From contig JAIQFW010000075.1 in NCBI GenBank assembly GCA_020073105.1, positions 1 to 53,619 on the forward strand: a stretch of DNA of 53,619 nucleotides, given 5' to 3'. This DNA comes from Terriglobia bacterium. GTDB lineage: Bacteria > Acidobacteriota > Terriglobia > Terriglobales > Acidobacteriaceae. The notes beneath the pieces are model-generated. The model was not told the DNA's origin. It worked only from the letters and a program-made list of their open reading frames with translations, and made no database searches. Positions 1 through 7,742 of this stretch are shown here, piece after piece. Numbering within the stretch: the stretch's first letter is position 1; every line of letters starts with the position of its first letter. Made by a program: the position numbers and the translations under genes.

Positions 1-1
1 G

Positions 2-976
2 CCCGAGGTTTTCACCGAGCTGGTCGAAGACCCGGATCCGAATTGCCCGTTCGGCGCCAAGGAAGCGGGGCAGGGGCCGCTGCTCCCGGTGATGCCCGCC
101 GTGGCGAACGCCATCCACGACGCTGTCGGCGTGAGAATCGACGAGCTGCCGATCACTGCGGACAAGGTGCTCGCTGCGCTGGAGAAAAAGGCCAACCTGC
201 TGGTCGCCTTTGCCGCCGGGGGTATCTTGCTGGCGGTCGCACCTGAAATCCAACTCTGGGCCAAGCCTTATGTGAATTCCGCGAACCTGCCGCGCAGCCT
301 GGTCTGGGCGAATCTGTGGCTGGCGCTGTTTAATCTGCTGCCGGCCTATCCCATGGACGGTGGCCGGGTCATGCGGGCCTTGTTCAGCCGGCGCATGGAC
401 CCGGTTCGCGCCACCCGGCGTGCGGTCACCATCGGCCAGGCTTTCGCCACCCTGTTCATGCTGGCCGGCATCATCTGGCCGACCTTTGTCTGGCTGACCA
501 TGATCGGGTTCTTCCTGTTTGTTGCGGCACAGCTCGAGGAACGCTCGGCGGTGTTTCAGTCGGTGCTCGAAACTGTGCGGCTGGAAGACATCATGCTGAC
601 GGATTTTGCGACCCTATCCCCGGCGGACACCCTGGAAGACGCGCTGGAAAAGGCCGTGCATTCCCTGCAGGATGACTTCCCGGTCATTCGCGGCAGCGAC
701 ATGGTGGGTGTGATTTCGAAGCAGAAGATTCTGCAGGCCCTGCGCGCCGAAGGCAACGGCTACGTGCAGGCGGTCATGAACCGGATCTTCGAAGTCGCAC
801 AGAAGAAGGAATCGCTGGCCTCGGCCTTTCGCAAGCTGACCGCGCGCAACCTGAGCATCATTCCAGTCGTCGAAGACCAGCGCCTGGTGGGCATTGTGAC
901 ACTGCAGAACCTCATGCACTCAATGGCGCTGCTGGCGGAAAGCCGCAAGCTACGCAAAGCCGCGTTAAGTTCCTAA
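2..976 (+). CDS. Chimeric ORF: molybdenum hydroxylase C-terminus joined to site-2 protease-CBS protein (5' partial)
   Basis: An open frame enters from the left edge and runs 324 codons. The first ~64 residues (nt 2-193) match the C-terminus of xanthine dehydrogenase-family molybdopterin subunits: an FGAKEAGQGPLLP motif, then ANAIHDAVGVRIDELPIT. From about nt 194 it becomes an M50 site-2 protease: hydrophobic helices, the second metal-ligand motif NLLPAYPMDGGR (MDGGR codons at 353-367), then two CBS domains (about nt 580-740 and 765-930). The usual M50 N-terminus with HExxH is absent, so this product cannot be an active protease. No start codon is needed inside the window. It is either a real fusion by deletion, leaving both halves defective, or an assembly join. 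Family calls are confident; the biological reality of the join is not. Confidence 0.75.
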   Translation, partial: PEVFTELVEDPDPNCPFGAKEAGQGPLLPVMPAVANAIHDAVGVRIDELPITADKVLAALEKKANLLVAFAAGGILLAVAPEIQLWAKPYVNSANLPRSLVWANLWLALFNLLPAYPMDGGRVMRALFSRRMDPVRATRRAVTIGQAFATLFMLAGIIWPTFVWLTMIGFFLFVAAQLEERSAVFQSVLETVRLEDIMLTDFATLSPADTLEDALEKAVHSLQDDFPVIRGSDMVGVISKQKILQALRAEGNGYVQAVMNRIFEVAQKKESLASAFRKLTARNLSIIPVVEDQRLVGIVTLQNLMHSMALLAESRKLRKAALSS

Positions 977-1130
977 ATCATCGCCGCAGATCTCGCCGAT
1001 CAACGCAGATAAAGAAAGAGTCCTCGTGGCTCGTGCCAATCCACCGTAAAGCTTGAACCGCCGAGCACGCGCATCGCTCCGAGAAGTACATTAGTGAACC
1101 TTCTCTGCGTACTCTGCGTTAAAGATTTGG
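977..1130. repeat. Intergenic dispersed repeats (CGCAGAT and CTCTGCG types)
   Basis: This non-coding stretch holds two short elements that recur in the window. Near 980-1014 is a CCGCAGAT...GATCAACGCAGAT motif like those at 12279 and 19603. Near 1098-1126 is TCTCTGCGTACTCTGCGTTA, the reverse-strand form of the CACAGAGGACACAGAG family seen at 14121. No gene is visible. Confidence 0.55.
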
Positions 1131-1158
1131 TTCGCGCTTGAATTAAAAGCTGCTGTGG

Positions 1159-1824
1159 CTAGAATCGGAACACCAGCCCCACTGAGGGTTCGGCCATGTG
1201 TCCCCGGGCGCCAGTGAAGAAACTCAAGGCGTTTCCCGAAGATGTATCCACTTTGAAGTCGGGGGCGTTGTAAAGGAATCCGCGATACTGCAGACGCAAC
1301 GCCAATCTTGAAAATACAGGCAAGCGGTAATCCACTCCCAGCCCGTACAAGAAAGCCAACTGCGTCTGCTTCACGGCGCCCACGGCGATTTGGACACGGT
1401 TGTGGGTGCCATCCGCAAGGTCGGGGAAGAAGACCCAGGTGCTACGAGGACTGAACCGCAATGCCCCCACTCCGGCCAAGAAGAAAGGCTCGAATCTTCC
1501 TTTCTTGAGAGGGCTGAAAACATAAGCGCCGCTGTACTCGGAAATGGTGGTCAGAACATGAAAGTTGTTGTTGACTTCGTAGATTTGCGAGTCTTTCGTG
1601 CGCCCGTAGTTGAAGACGAACGAATGCCTGGACTTGAAACGCACCCGGAAGGTGCCGAAGACGTTCAAACCGTCGGTAGCGCTCTGGGTGATGCCGTTTC
1701 CGCTGGACTGGCTGGTAAAGACTCCAGCTCCATTGATGCTGGCATCGAAGTGGCCGTCCTGGGCAAGACTGACTGACGTGAGAAAGAGCAATATTGCGAG
1801 TACAGCGCCTGCTGGCTTAAGCAT
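1159..1824 (-). CDS. Predicted outer-membrane beta-barrel protein
   Basis: This 221-residue protein has a clear Sec signal peptide (about residues 1-21, hydrophobic core ending SLAQ). The rest is rich in alternating hydrophobic and aromatic residues and ends in a C-terminal phenylalanine (GLVFRF), typical of outer-membrane barrels inserted by BamA. Strand-like segments such as FRVRFKSRHSFVFNYGR and LRLQYRGFLYNAP suggest a small 8-10-strand barrel of the OmpA/OmpW kind. The gene stands alone between repeat-bearing spacers. The substrate or role cannot be told from sequence. Confidence 0.6.
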   Translation of the reverse strand: MLKPAGAVLAILLFLTSVSLAQDGHFDASINGAGVFTSQSSGNGITQSATDGLNVFGTFRVRFKSRHSFVFNYGRTKDSQIYEVNNNFHVLTTISEYSGAYVFSPLKKGRFEPFFLAGVGALRFSPRSTWVFFPDLADGTHNRVQIAVGAVKQTQLAFLYGLGVDYRLPVFSRLALRLQYRGFLYNAPDFKVDTSSGNALSFFTGARGHMAEPSVGLVFRF

Positions 1825-1927
1825 CCAGTGTCCTCTCGTACGGTTTGATGCGGGATCAGGTCATATTAAAGCAACGGAGTCTGAACCGAAAATCAGCCAC
1901 GTATCTTACGAATCATCACGGATGAAT

Positions 1928-1975
1928 TCTGTGGTCTCTGATCCGTGTAAATCCGCGCAGATCCGTGGCTGCTTT
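1928..1975. repeat. Dispersed CGCAGATCCGTGG-type repeat
   Basis: A short repeat carrying TCCGTGTAAATCCGCGCAGA, of the same family as copies at 980, 12279 and 19603. It lies between the barrel gene and serA and encodes nothing visible. Confidence 0.5.
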
Positions 1976-1976
1976 C

Positions 1977-3569
1977 CTAAAAAAGCTTGATCGCTTTCGC
2001 CTGCTCGATGGCTGGCACCTTTCTGAGTTCGGCCAACACCTTATCGGGAATGCTGCCGTCCACGTGGACCACGGCGATGGCTTCGCGATGTTTTTCATCA
2101 ACCGCGCGCCGGCCCAGCGAGAAGTCGGCGATATTGATCTTGTGGTCGCCGAGAATGGTCCCCACCTTGCCGATGACGCCGGGCACGTCGCGATTGCGAA
2201 GGTAGATGAGATTGCGCTCTAGCGGCGCTTCCACTTCGATCCCGTCCACGTGCAGAAGGCGAGGGTTGTCGTTGTGCAGCACGGCTCCTTTCACCATGTG
2301 CTCCTCACTTTGGGTCTTCACCAGAATGGAGAGCACGCTGCCCGCGCCCCCGCTTGAGGATTTCGGCTTTCTGCCTTCATGGACTTGCAGCCCTCGCGAA
2401 GCCGCGATGGCAGCTGCATTGACCAGATTCGCTTTCTCCTCCAAGGCCTGGTTCAGGATCCCCTGGATCGCAGCGTTGCGAATCAGTTCCGTCTTCCACT
2501 CCGATATTTCTCCGCTGTAGCGGATCGATATCTCTTCCATCGCACCCGCGCTCACCTGCGCCAGGAACGAGCCCAACCGTTCCGCCAGCACGATGTAAGG
2601 TTGTAGCTTGATGTATTCGTCGTGCGAAACGGACGGCACGTTCACTGCGTTCTGGATCACTCCGTGCTTCAAATATTCCTTGACCTGCTGCGCGATCTGC
2701 ACGCCTACGGCTTCTTGCGCCTCGTGGGTGGAACCACCGATATGGGGAGTCAGAATGACGTTGTCCAGAGCGGTGAGCGGGGAATTTTTCAAGGGCTCCG
2801 CAACGAAAACGTCCAGCGCAGCCCCCGCCACCTGGCCTTGTTTCAAGGCTTGGGCCAGCGCGGCTTCATCCACCAGTTCGCCACGGGCGCAGTTGACCAG
2901 CCGCACCCCGCGTTTCATCTTCTTCAACGACTCGGCGTTGATCATGCCGGCGGTTTGGGGAGTAAGTCCGACGTGCAGAGTGACGTAATCGGCGGCAGCA
3001 TAGAGTTCATCCAGTGAAGCCATCTGGATTCCCTGTTCGCGGGCGACGACCGCAGAGACGAAAGGATCGTGCGCGACAACGGTCATGCCGAAAACCCGCG
3101 CCCGGCCTGCGACTTCCAGGCCGATTCGCCCCAACCCAACGATTCCCAGAGTCTTGCCGCGGAGTTCCGTTCCCTGCAGCGACTTTTTCTCCCACTTGCC
3201 AGCATGGGTCAACGTATCGGCCCGGCAGAGATGGCGTGCCATGGCCAGCATCATGGCGAGAGTGTGCTCGGCGACGGCCACGGCATTGGCGCCAGGCGTG
3301 TTCATGACCGCGATGCCCTTACGGGTGGCGGGCTCAAGTTCGATGTTGTCTACGCCCACGCCGGCGCGCCCGATGACCTGCAGCTTTCGCGCGTTAGCCA
3401 GCAACTGATCGTCCACCTGTACCGCCGAGCGCACGATCAGCGCATCCGCAGATTCCAATTGGACTGCGAGTCCCCCCTCCATCTGGTCTGGCGTAACCAC
3501 AATCCAACCTGGCTCGCGCAGCAGGTCCACGGCGGCGGAAGATATCTTTTCGGCCACTACAACTTTCAT
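1977..3569 (-). CDS. serA: D-3-phosphoglycerate dehydrogenase
   Basis: The 530-residue protein starts MKVVVAEKISSAAVDLL. It oxidises 3-phosphoglycerate to 3-phosphohydroxypyruvate with NAD, the first step of serine synthesis. Seen: the split substrate domain, a Rossmann motif (TLGIVGLGRIGLEVAG), the catalytic-region signatures NCARGELVDE and LDVFVAEPL...TPHIGGST, an ASB domain, and a C-terminal ACT domain (RDVPGVIGKVGTILGDH) that usually binds serine for feedback control. Length fits the long type I enzymes. ATG at 3569 is preferred over TTG at 3593 because an AAAGAGA ribosome site precedes it. The nearby aminotransferase (4075-5271) plausibly supplies the next pathway step. Confidence 0.95.
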   Translation of the reverse strand: MKVVVAEKISSAAVDLLREPGWIVVTPDQMEGGLAVQLESADALIVRSAVQVDDQLLANARKLQVIGRAGVGVDNIELEPATRKGIAVMNTPGANAVAVAEHTLAMMLAMARHLCRADTLTHAGKWEKKSLQGTELRGKTLGIVGLGRIGLEVAGRARVFGMTVVAHDPFVSAVVAREQGIQMASLDELYAAADYVTLHVGLTPQTAGMINAESLKKMKRGVRLVNCARGELVDEAALAQALKQGQVAGAALDVFVAEPLKNSPLTALDNVILTPHIGGSTHEAQEAVGVQIAQQVKEYLKHGVIQNAVNVPSVSHDEYIKLQPYIVLAERLGSFLAQVSAGAMEEISIRYSGEISEWKTELIRNAAIQGILNQALEEKANLVNAAAIAASRGLQVHEGRKPKSSSGGAGSVLSILVKTQSEEHMVKGAVLHNDNPRLLHVDGIEVEAPLERNLIYLRNRDVPGVIGKVGTILGDHKINIADFSLGRRAVDEKHREAIAVVHVDGSIPDKVLAELRKVPAIEQAKAIKLF

Positions 3570-3629
3570 TGCAGTCTCTTTCTTAAGCTCCAACAGCTCG
3601 TCAAGTCACAGACGGAGTGCAATCATCCT

Positions 3630-3658
3630 TTGACAGGAAAATGACAGCTCCCTGACAC
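3630..3658 (-). promoter_or_regulatory. Pho-box-like triple repeat
   Basis: TGACA occurs at 3631, 3642 and 3653, exactly 11 bp apart. On the minus strand this reads CTGTCAT-TTTC-CTGTCAA preceded by TGTCAGGGAG, which matches the PhoB box layout (7-bp CTGTCA units with a 4-bp gap). It lies 60-90 bp upstream of serA and about 65 bp upstream of the divergent lipoprotein gene. A PhoB role is inferred from the pattern alone. Confidence 0.4.
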
Positions 3659-3719
3659 CCGATCCGTCCCGTCTCCCTACACTCTCTCTTAGAACGGATC
3701 GCCGTTTTGGAGAGAAGTC

Positions 3720-4073
3720 ATGAAGTTCAGCACCGCTGCTTTACTCGCCGCACTCACCGTCTTCACCCTGGGGTGCGGGTATGGTTCAAACTACTCCGGC
3801 AACATGGTGGCCGGGGCCCCTAACATCATGCGCCTTGCCCCCAACGCGGTAGCCGCAGGCACTCAAGGGCTGCGCCTCACTGTGGATGGTAGCGGCTTCG
3901 CCAGCAATGCCGTTGTGTTCTGGGCGGGGATGGCCCAACCCACGACGTTCGTCACTGCCAATCAGCTTATGGCTGCGATTCCAGCATCCCAGATTGCATT
4001 TCCGGCAACGATTCAGGTGTATGTGCGCTCCAGCAACCGGAATTCCAACACCATGAACTTCATGGTGAACTAG
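3720..4073 (+). CDS. Small TIG/IPT-domain lipoprotein
   Basis: This 117-residue protein has a lipoprotein signal peptide with lipobox LGCG at about residues 18-21, then one immunoglobulin-like IPT/TIG fold (LAPNAVAAGTQGLRLTVDGSGF ... IPASQIAFPATIQVYV ending NTMNFMVN). ATG at 3720 follows a good GGAGAGAAG ribosome site. Such short lipoproteins are common in acidobacteria and their function is unknown. It lies between serA and the convergent aminotransferase gene, whose stop is 2 bases beyond its own. Confidence 0.75.
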   Translation: MKFSTAALLAALTVFTLGCGYGSNYSGNMVAGAPNIMRLAPNAVAAGTQGLRLTVDGSGFASNAVVFWAGMAQPTTFVTANQLMAAIPASQIAFPATIQVYVRSSNRNSNTMNFMVN

Positions 4074-4074
4074 T

Positions 4075-5271
4075 TCACATCGCCCTCGTGCCGGTGGCGG
4101 CGGCTTGGTACCTAGCGCCGGCATACGCCTCCTGGGCCGCCCGCACTGCTGTGCCATACGTCACCGGCTTCCCGGTCACGCTGGCCAGCACGTGCTCCAG
4201 CGCCGCCAGAATGCCGATGGTGTCGAGATAGTCGTAGTAGCCAAGATGGGCAATGCGGAACAGCTGCCCTTTCATTTCGCCCTGGCCATTGGCGACCACA
4301 GCTCCGAAGCTTTCGCGGAATTGCTTCACGATAGCGCCGGAGTCGATGCCGGTCGGAGACTGAATGGCGGTGAGCGCCGCCGCCGGACATGATGGTGCGA
4401 AAAGTTTGAGCCCGAGCGCCTGCGCGCCCGCGCGGGTCATCTCCGCCGCCAATTCGGCGTTGGCGATCAGCGCGTCGCGGCCGGCCACCAGGTCCCCGTC
4501 GCCCATCTGGCGAACAAAATCCAGGGCGGCGCCCAGCGCGGCAAACAATGAGGTCGCCGGCGTGTAGGCCGATTCCCCTTTGGCTGCGGCCTTGCGTTCC
4601 CTACGGAAATCGAAGTAGTAGCGCGGAGACTTGGCGGACTCCATGCGTTTCCAGGCGCGTTCGCTGATGGCGCAGTACGCCAGGCCGGGCGGAATCATGA
4701 GGGCTTTCTGCGAGCCGCCGATGATGACGTCAACGCCCCAGCCGTCCACATCGAGTTGGGTGGTGCCGAGGCCCGTGATGGCGTCGACGACCAGCAACGC
4801 TTCGGTCTTGCGAGTCAAATCGGCAATCCCTTTTACATCGTGACGGGCGCCGGTCGAGCTCTCCGTGGCCTGCACGAAGACTGCACGAACATCGGGCGTC
4901 AGCTTGTGGCGGACTTCCTCGAGCGAAAAGGTTTCGCCATAGGGTGCGCTAACCACTTCTACAGCGCAGCCAAACGCCTTGCCCAGGTCACGCCAGCGCT
5001 CGCCGAATTTGCCAGCGGTGAGCACCAGGACCTTGTCGCCAAACGAGGTCAGGTTGGAAACCGAGCCTTCCATCACTCCCGTGCCTGACGAAGCCAGCAC
5101 CAGCACGTCGCTCTTGGTGCCGATGAAATCCTTCATGTCGGCCAGGACCCGTGAGAACAGGGCGCGAAAATCGGCGGTGCGGTGGTGCATGGCATAGGAC
5201 GCCATGGCCGTCTGGGCCGCAGGAAGTATGGGCGTGGGGCCGGGCGTGAAGAGGCGATTCTTGCGCAGCAT
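4075..5271 (-). CDS. Class V aminotransferase (possible phosphoserine aminotransferase)
   Basis: This 398-residue PLP enzyme belongs to the serine-pyruvate/alanine-glyoxylate aminotransferase group. The N-terminus FTPGPTPILPAAQTAM is the typical substrate loop, and IIGGSQKALMIPPGLAY holds the PLP-binding lysine. TESSTGARHDV and DAITGLGTTQLDVDGWGVD are conserved cofactor-side motifs. In several bacteria and archaea lacking classical SerC, this family sits beside serA and makes phosphoserine. Here serA is the next gene on the same strand, apart from the inserted lipoprotein gene on the other strand. That role is inferred; alanine-glyoxylate transamination is the alternative. Confidence 0.85.
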   Translation of the reverse strand: MLRKNRLFTPGPTPILPAAQTAMASYAMHHRTADFRALFSRVLADMKDFIGTKSDVLVLASSGTGVMEGSVSNLTSFGDKVLVLTAGKFGERWRDLGKAFGCAVEVVSAPYGETFSLEEVRHKLTPDVRAVFVQATESSTGARHDVKGIADLTRKTEALLVVDAITGLGTTQLDVDGWGVDVIIGGSQKALMIPPGLAYCAISERAWKRMESAKSPRYYFDFRRERKAAAKGESAYTPATSLFAALGAALDFVRQMGDGDLVAGRDALIANAELAAEMTRAGAQALGLKLFAPSCPAAALTAIQSPTGIDSGAIVKQFRESFGAVVANGQGEMKGQLFRIAHLGYYDYLDTIGILAALEHVLASVTGKPVTYGTAVRAAQEAYAGARYQAAATGTRAM

Positions 5272-5334
5272 AAGATGAGTTCCTTTAGAAAGATAGGTGC
5301 TAGTTTACTCGGAACGCCGGAGCAATGCTGTGAT

Positions 5335-5368
5335 GTGGCAGACGTTGCACGCAACGTCTCTACAGCCG
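5335..5368. repeat. Small dispersed palindromic element
   Basis: The stretch contains GACGTTGCACGCAACGTC, an almost perfect inverted repeat followed by TCTACAG. I recall it as a common intergenic type in acidobacterial and metagenome sequences. It lies between the aminotransferase start and yqeY. Confidence 0.4.
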
Positions 5369-5411
5369 CGTAGAGGCGCAGCTTACTGCGTCTTCTCGCT
5401 ATAATTCCTGC

Positions 5412-5870
5412 ATGAGCATGATCGAGCAGATTCAGAAGGACATCACGGCCGCTATGAAGGCGCGCGACGAGCAGCGGCTCTCCACCCTGCGCATGGTCAA
5501 GACCGCGCTGAAGAACAAGGAGATCGACAAGATGGCGCCGCTCGATGACAAGGAATCTCAGCAGGTGCTGAGCACGCTGATCAAACAGCGCAAGGAGTCG
5601 ATCGAGCAATTCACCAAGGGCGGACGCCAAGAGATGGCTGACAAAGAAGCCGCTGAGATCGCGATGATCGAGGCCTATTTGCCTCAGGCGGCGAGCGAGG
5701 AGCAGATTGTCGCGGGAGTGAAGGCTGTGATCGCGGAGATGGGCTCGCCCACCATGAAAGACATGGGGACGGTGATGAAGAACGTCATGGCACGCTTTGC
5801 GAGCGGCGGAGTGCGCGTGGACGGCAAGACGGTCAGCGAAGCTGTGAAAAGAGAGTTGACCCCGAAGTAA
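5412..5870 (+). CDS. yqeY: GatB/YqeY domain protein
   Basis: The 152-residue protein matches stand-alone YqeY proteins: IEQIQKDITAAMKARDEQRLSTLRMVKTALKNKEID at the N-terminus and a C-terminal helical domain (MGTVMKNVMARFASGGVRVDGKTVSEAVK) like the tail of the GatB amidotransferase subunit, which contacts tRNA. Stand-alone YqeY has no firm function, though a tRNA-linked role is suspected. A TATAAT hexamer (5400-5405) ends only six bases before the ATG and no ribosome site is visible, so the message could be leaderless. An alternative ATG lies at 5418. Confidence 0.9.
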   Translation: MSMIEQIQKDITAAMKARDEQRLSTLRMVKTALKNKEIDKMAPLDDKESQQVLSTLIKQRKESIEQFTKGGRQEMADKEAAEIAMIEAYLPQAASEEQIVAGVKAVIAEMGSPTMKDMGTVMKNVMARFASGGVRVDGKTVSEAVKRELTPK

Positions 5871-5871
5871 T

Positions 5872-5897
5872 GGAGGACGGGCGTCCCCGCCCGTTTT
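5872..5897. repeat. GGACGGGCG hairpin element, possible terminator
   Basis: GGACGGGCG and CGCCCGTTTTCC form a GC-rich hairpin right after the yqeY stop. Near-identical elements lie at 15457 and 26058, so this is a dispersed family that could also end transcription. Confidence 0.55.
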
Positions 5898-5913
5898 CCG
5901 GCAGTATTACAGC

Positions 5914-6321
5914 TTACAAATCGCCGCGTATCCCTGCCGGCATCGGCGCACCCATCACCTGCACCAAGCTCTGCGGCCCGCAGCACGCCTGATTTAACCT
6001 TTGCAGATCGCGCTGCATTTCTTTGTCCTGCCGCAGCGCTTCAACCGTGGTCTTCAGGATCGCAGTCGCGTGTGCGTCGGGCGGGACCGCCAGCCGGTAG
6101 TGCATCCATTTGCCCTCTCGCCGCGCAGCAACGATCCCAGCCCGTCGCAAGTAGGCCAGATGACGGGAGATCTTCGGCTGCTGGGCGTCAATGACCTGCA
6201 CGAAGAAGCAGACACACAATTCCTGCCGGGCAATTAGATTGATCAAGCGCAGGCGGGTCGGATCGGCCAGGGCCCGGAAGAACCGATCCAGGTTGGACCC
6301 CGGTTTCCTGTGTGCGGGCAT
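5914..6321 (-). CDS. arsR: ArsR-family arsenic-responsive repressor
   Basis: This 135-residue winged-helix protein reads LDRFFRALADPTRLRLINLI, then ARQELCVCFF with the Cys36-x-Cys38 pair used by ArsR proteins to bind As(III), then the recognition helix (QPKISRHLAYLRRAGIV) and wing. A second cysteine pair (QACCGP) near the C-terminus could add ligands. The start is taken as ATG 6321 (MPAHRKPG); an upstream ATG at 6378 would overlap the operator. It diverges from arsM-arsC-acr3 and likely represses both directions through the inverted repeat at 6338-6363. Confidence 0.92.
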   Translation of the reverse strand: MPAHRKPGSNLDRFFRALADPTRLRLINLIARQELCVCFFVQVIDAQQPKISRHLAYLRRAGIVAARREGKWMHYRLAVPPDAHATAILKTTVEALRQDKEMQRDLQRLNQACCGPQSLVQVMGAPMPAGIRGDL

Positions 6322-6337
6322 GTCTAAGCATAGCAGG

Positions 6338-6384
6338 AACATATTCGCCTTGACAAATATGTTTGCCGCTGGCATCATATTCGC
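6338..6384 (+). promoter_or_regulatory. ars promoter with ArsR-type operator
   Basis: TTGACA (6350-6355) and CATCAT (6373-6378), 17 bp apart, form a likely sigma-70 promoter for arsM. Perfect 8-bp arms AACATATT (6338-6345) and AATATGTT (6356-6363) flank and touch the -35 box, as expected for an ArsR operator. CATATTCGC is also repeated directly at 6340 and 6376. Assignment to ArsR rests on position. Confidence 0.6.
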
Positions 6385-6409
6385 TTAGACGTATTTATAG
6401 GAGCCTTCC

Positions 6410-7198
6410 ATGAACAAGGAACAGGTGCTCGAGGTGGTGCAGGAAAGGTACGGGGCCATTGCTCGGGGCGAGCAATCGGGCTGTGGTTGCGGCTGCAAGA
6501 ACGAAGTCGCGGAGGCCATCGGCTACACAGCCGAAGATCTGGCATTCGCGGGAGAGGGAAACCTGGGCCTGGGCTGCGGCAACCCTCTGGCTCTGGCTGA
6601 AATCCAGGCCGGCATGGCCGTGCTCGATCTGGGCAGCGGCGCCGGCTTCGACGCATTTCTGGCGTGGCGTCAGGTCGGATCGACTGGGCGGGTCATTGGC
6701 GTTGACATGACTGACGACATGCTGGCGCGCGCCCGCGAGAACGCGGCCAACCTGGGCGCTCACAATGTCGAGTTCCGCAAGGGCAACATCGAGCACCTGC
6801 CCGTGGAAGACAACTCGGTGGATTTTGTCATCAGCAACTGTGTGATCAATCTCAGTCCTGATAAACCAGCCGTGTTCCGCGAGATCTATCGTGTGCTCAA
6901 GCCCGGCGGCCGGTTCGCGGTCAGCGATATTGTGCTGCTGGCCGATCTGCCGGAGCAAATCAAGAACGACGTCAGCGCCTACGTGGGATGCGTGTCCGGG
7001 GCGAGCCCGGTCGGCGAGTATATCCGCTTTCTTTTCGAAGCGGGGCTGGAAGAGTTGGCAGTCCCTCAAATCACGCACGGGGGAAAGCTGGCAGAGGCCA
7101 TTCTTCCTGAGGACAAGTCGCCGGAGAGAGTCGCGCTGCAGAAGGCGGCGGCAGGGGCCGTGGCTTCGATCAAGCTGCACGGCCGCAAGCCACTTTAA
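6410..7198 (+). CDS. arsM: Arsenite S-adenosylmethionine methyltransferase
   Basis: ArsM (262 residues) methylates As(III) stepwise, giving methylated and volatile arsenicals. Seen: a cysteine-rich N-terminus (SGCGCGCKN), the SAM motif [13 protein letters not shown], the acidic loop [11 protein letters not shown], and cysteines in [14 protein letters not shown] and AYVGCVSGA that correspond to the As-binding thiols of the family. GGAG precedes the ATG by seven bases. First gene of the arsM-arsC-acr3 set, with a 109-nt gap before arsC that carries a short dispersed repeat. Confidence 0.95.
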   Translation: MNKEQVLEVVQERYGAIARGEQSGCGCGCKNEVAEAIGYTAEDLAFAGEGNLGLGCGNPLALAEIQAGMAVLDLGSGAGFDAFLAWRQVGSTGRVIGVDMTDDMLARARENAANLGAHNVEFRKGNIEHLPVEDNSVDFVISNCVINLSPDKPAVFREIYRVLKPGGRFAVSDIVLLADLPEQIKNDVSAYVGCVSGASPVGEYIRFLFEAGLEELAVPQITHGGKLAEAILPEDKSPERVALQKAAAGAVASIKLHGRKPL

Positions 7199-7255
7199 GT
7201 CGGGAAAGCAGCAATCCGTTGTGAACCTTCATGGCCTCGTGCTTGCAGTCTCTTC

Positions 7256-7290
7256 AAAACCACAAAGGACACAAAGGTACACGAAGAAAA
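7256..7290. repeat. ACCACAAAGGACACAAAGG dispersed repeat
   Basis: A short element in the arsM-arsC spacer, of the same type as the CACAGAGGACACAGAG copy at 14121. It is non-coding. Confidence 0.5.
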
Positions 7291-7307
7291 GAACTGGGGA
7301 GAAAGTC

Positions 7308-7742
7308 ATGGCGAAACCGAAAGTCCTTTTTCTGTGCACGGGAAACTCGGCGCGGAGTCAGATGGCCGAAGGCTTGCTTCGCGAATTAGCCGGCGAGCGG
7401 TTTGAGGTGCTCAGCGCCGGAACCAATCCGGTCGGGGTCAATCCTTTGGCCATCGCGGCCATGCAGGAAGTCGGCATCGACATCTCCAAACAGCACTCGA
7501 AGAACGTCAAGGACTTCCTCGGCAAACCGATCGAGTACGTGGTCACGGTGTGCGATCGCGCCAAAGAATCGTGCCCGGTTTTTCCGGGAACCTACAAGTT
7601 CTTGAGCTGGAGCCTCGACGATCCCGCGGCCGTGACCGGCACAAAAGAGGAAAAGCTGGGGGCCTTCCGGCGCATTCGCGATGAGATCAGCCGACACATC
7701 GAGGCACAATTTGCGCCGGTGGCGCAAGCGAGAGTGCGATGA
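7308..7742 (+). CDS. arsC: Thioredoxin-coupled arsenate reductase
   Basis: This 144-residue low-molecular-weight phosphatase-fold enzyme reduces arsenate to arsenite. The catalytic loop C10-TGNSA-R16 and the redox pair Cys82 and Cys89 (VTVCDRAKESCP) fall at the positions known from the staphylococcal plasmid enzyme, so it should use thioredoxin. The start at ATG 7308 follows GGGGAGAAAG. Its stop overlaps the acr3 start (ATGA at 7739-7742), implying translational coupling of reduction and export. Confidence 0.95.
   Translation: MAKPKVLFLCTGNSARSQMAEGLLRELAGERFEVLSAGTNPVGVNPLAIAAMQEVGIDISKQHSKNVKDFLGKPIEYVVTVCDRAKESCPVFPGTYKFLSWSLDDPAAVTGTKEEKLGAFRRIRDEISRHIEAQFAPVAQARVR

Noticed and set aside
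6395-7180. 261-codon minus-strand frame over arsM
   Set aside because: arsM has all family motifs, a promoter and a ribosome site.
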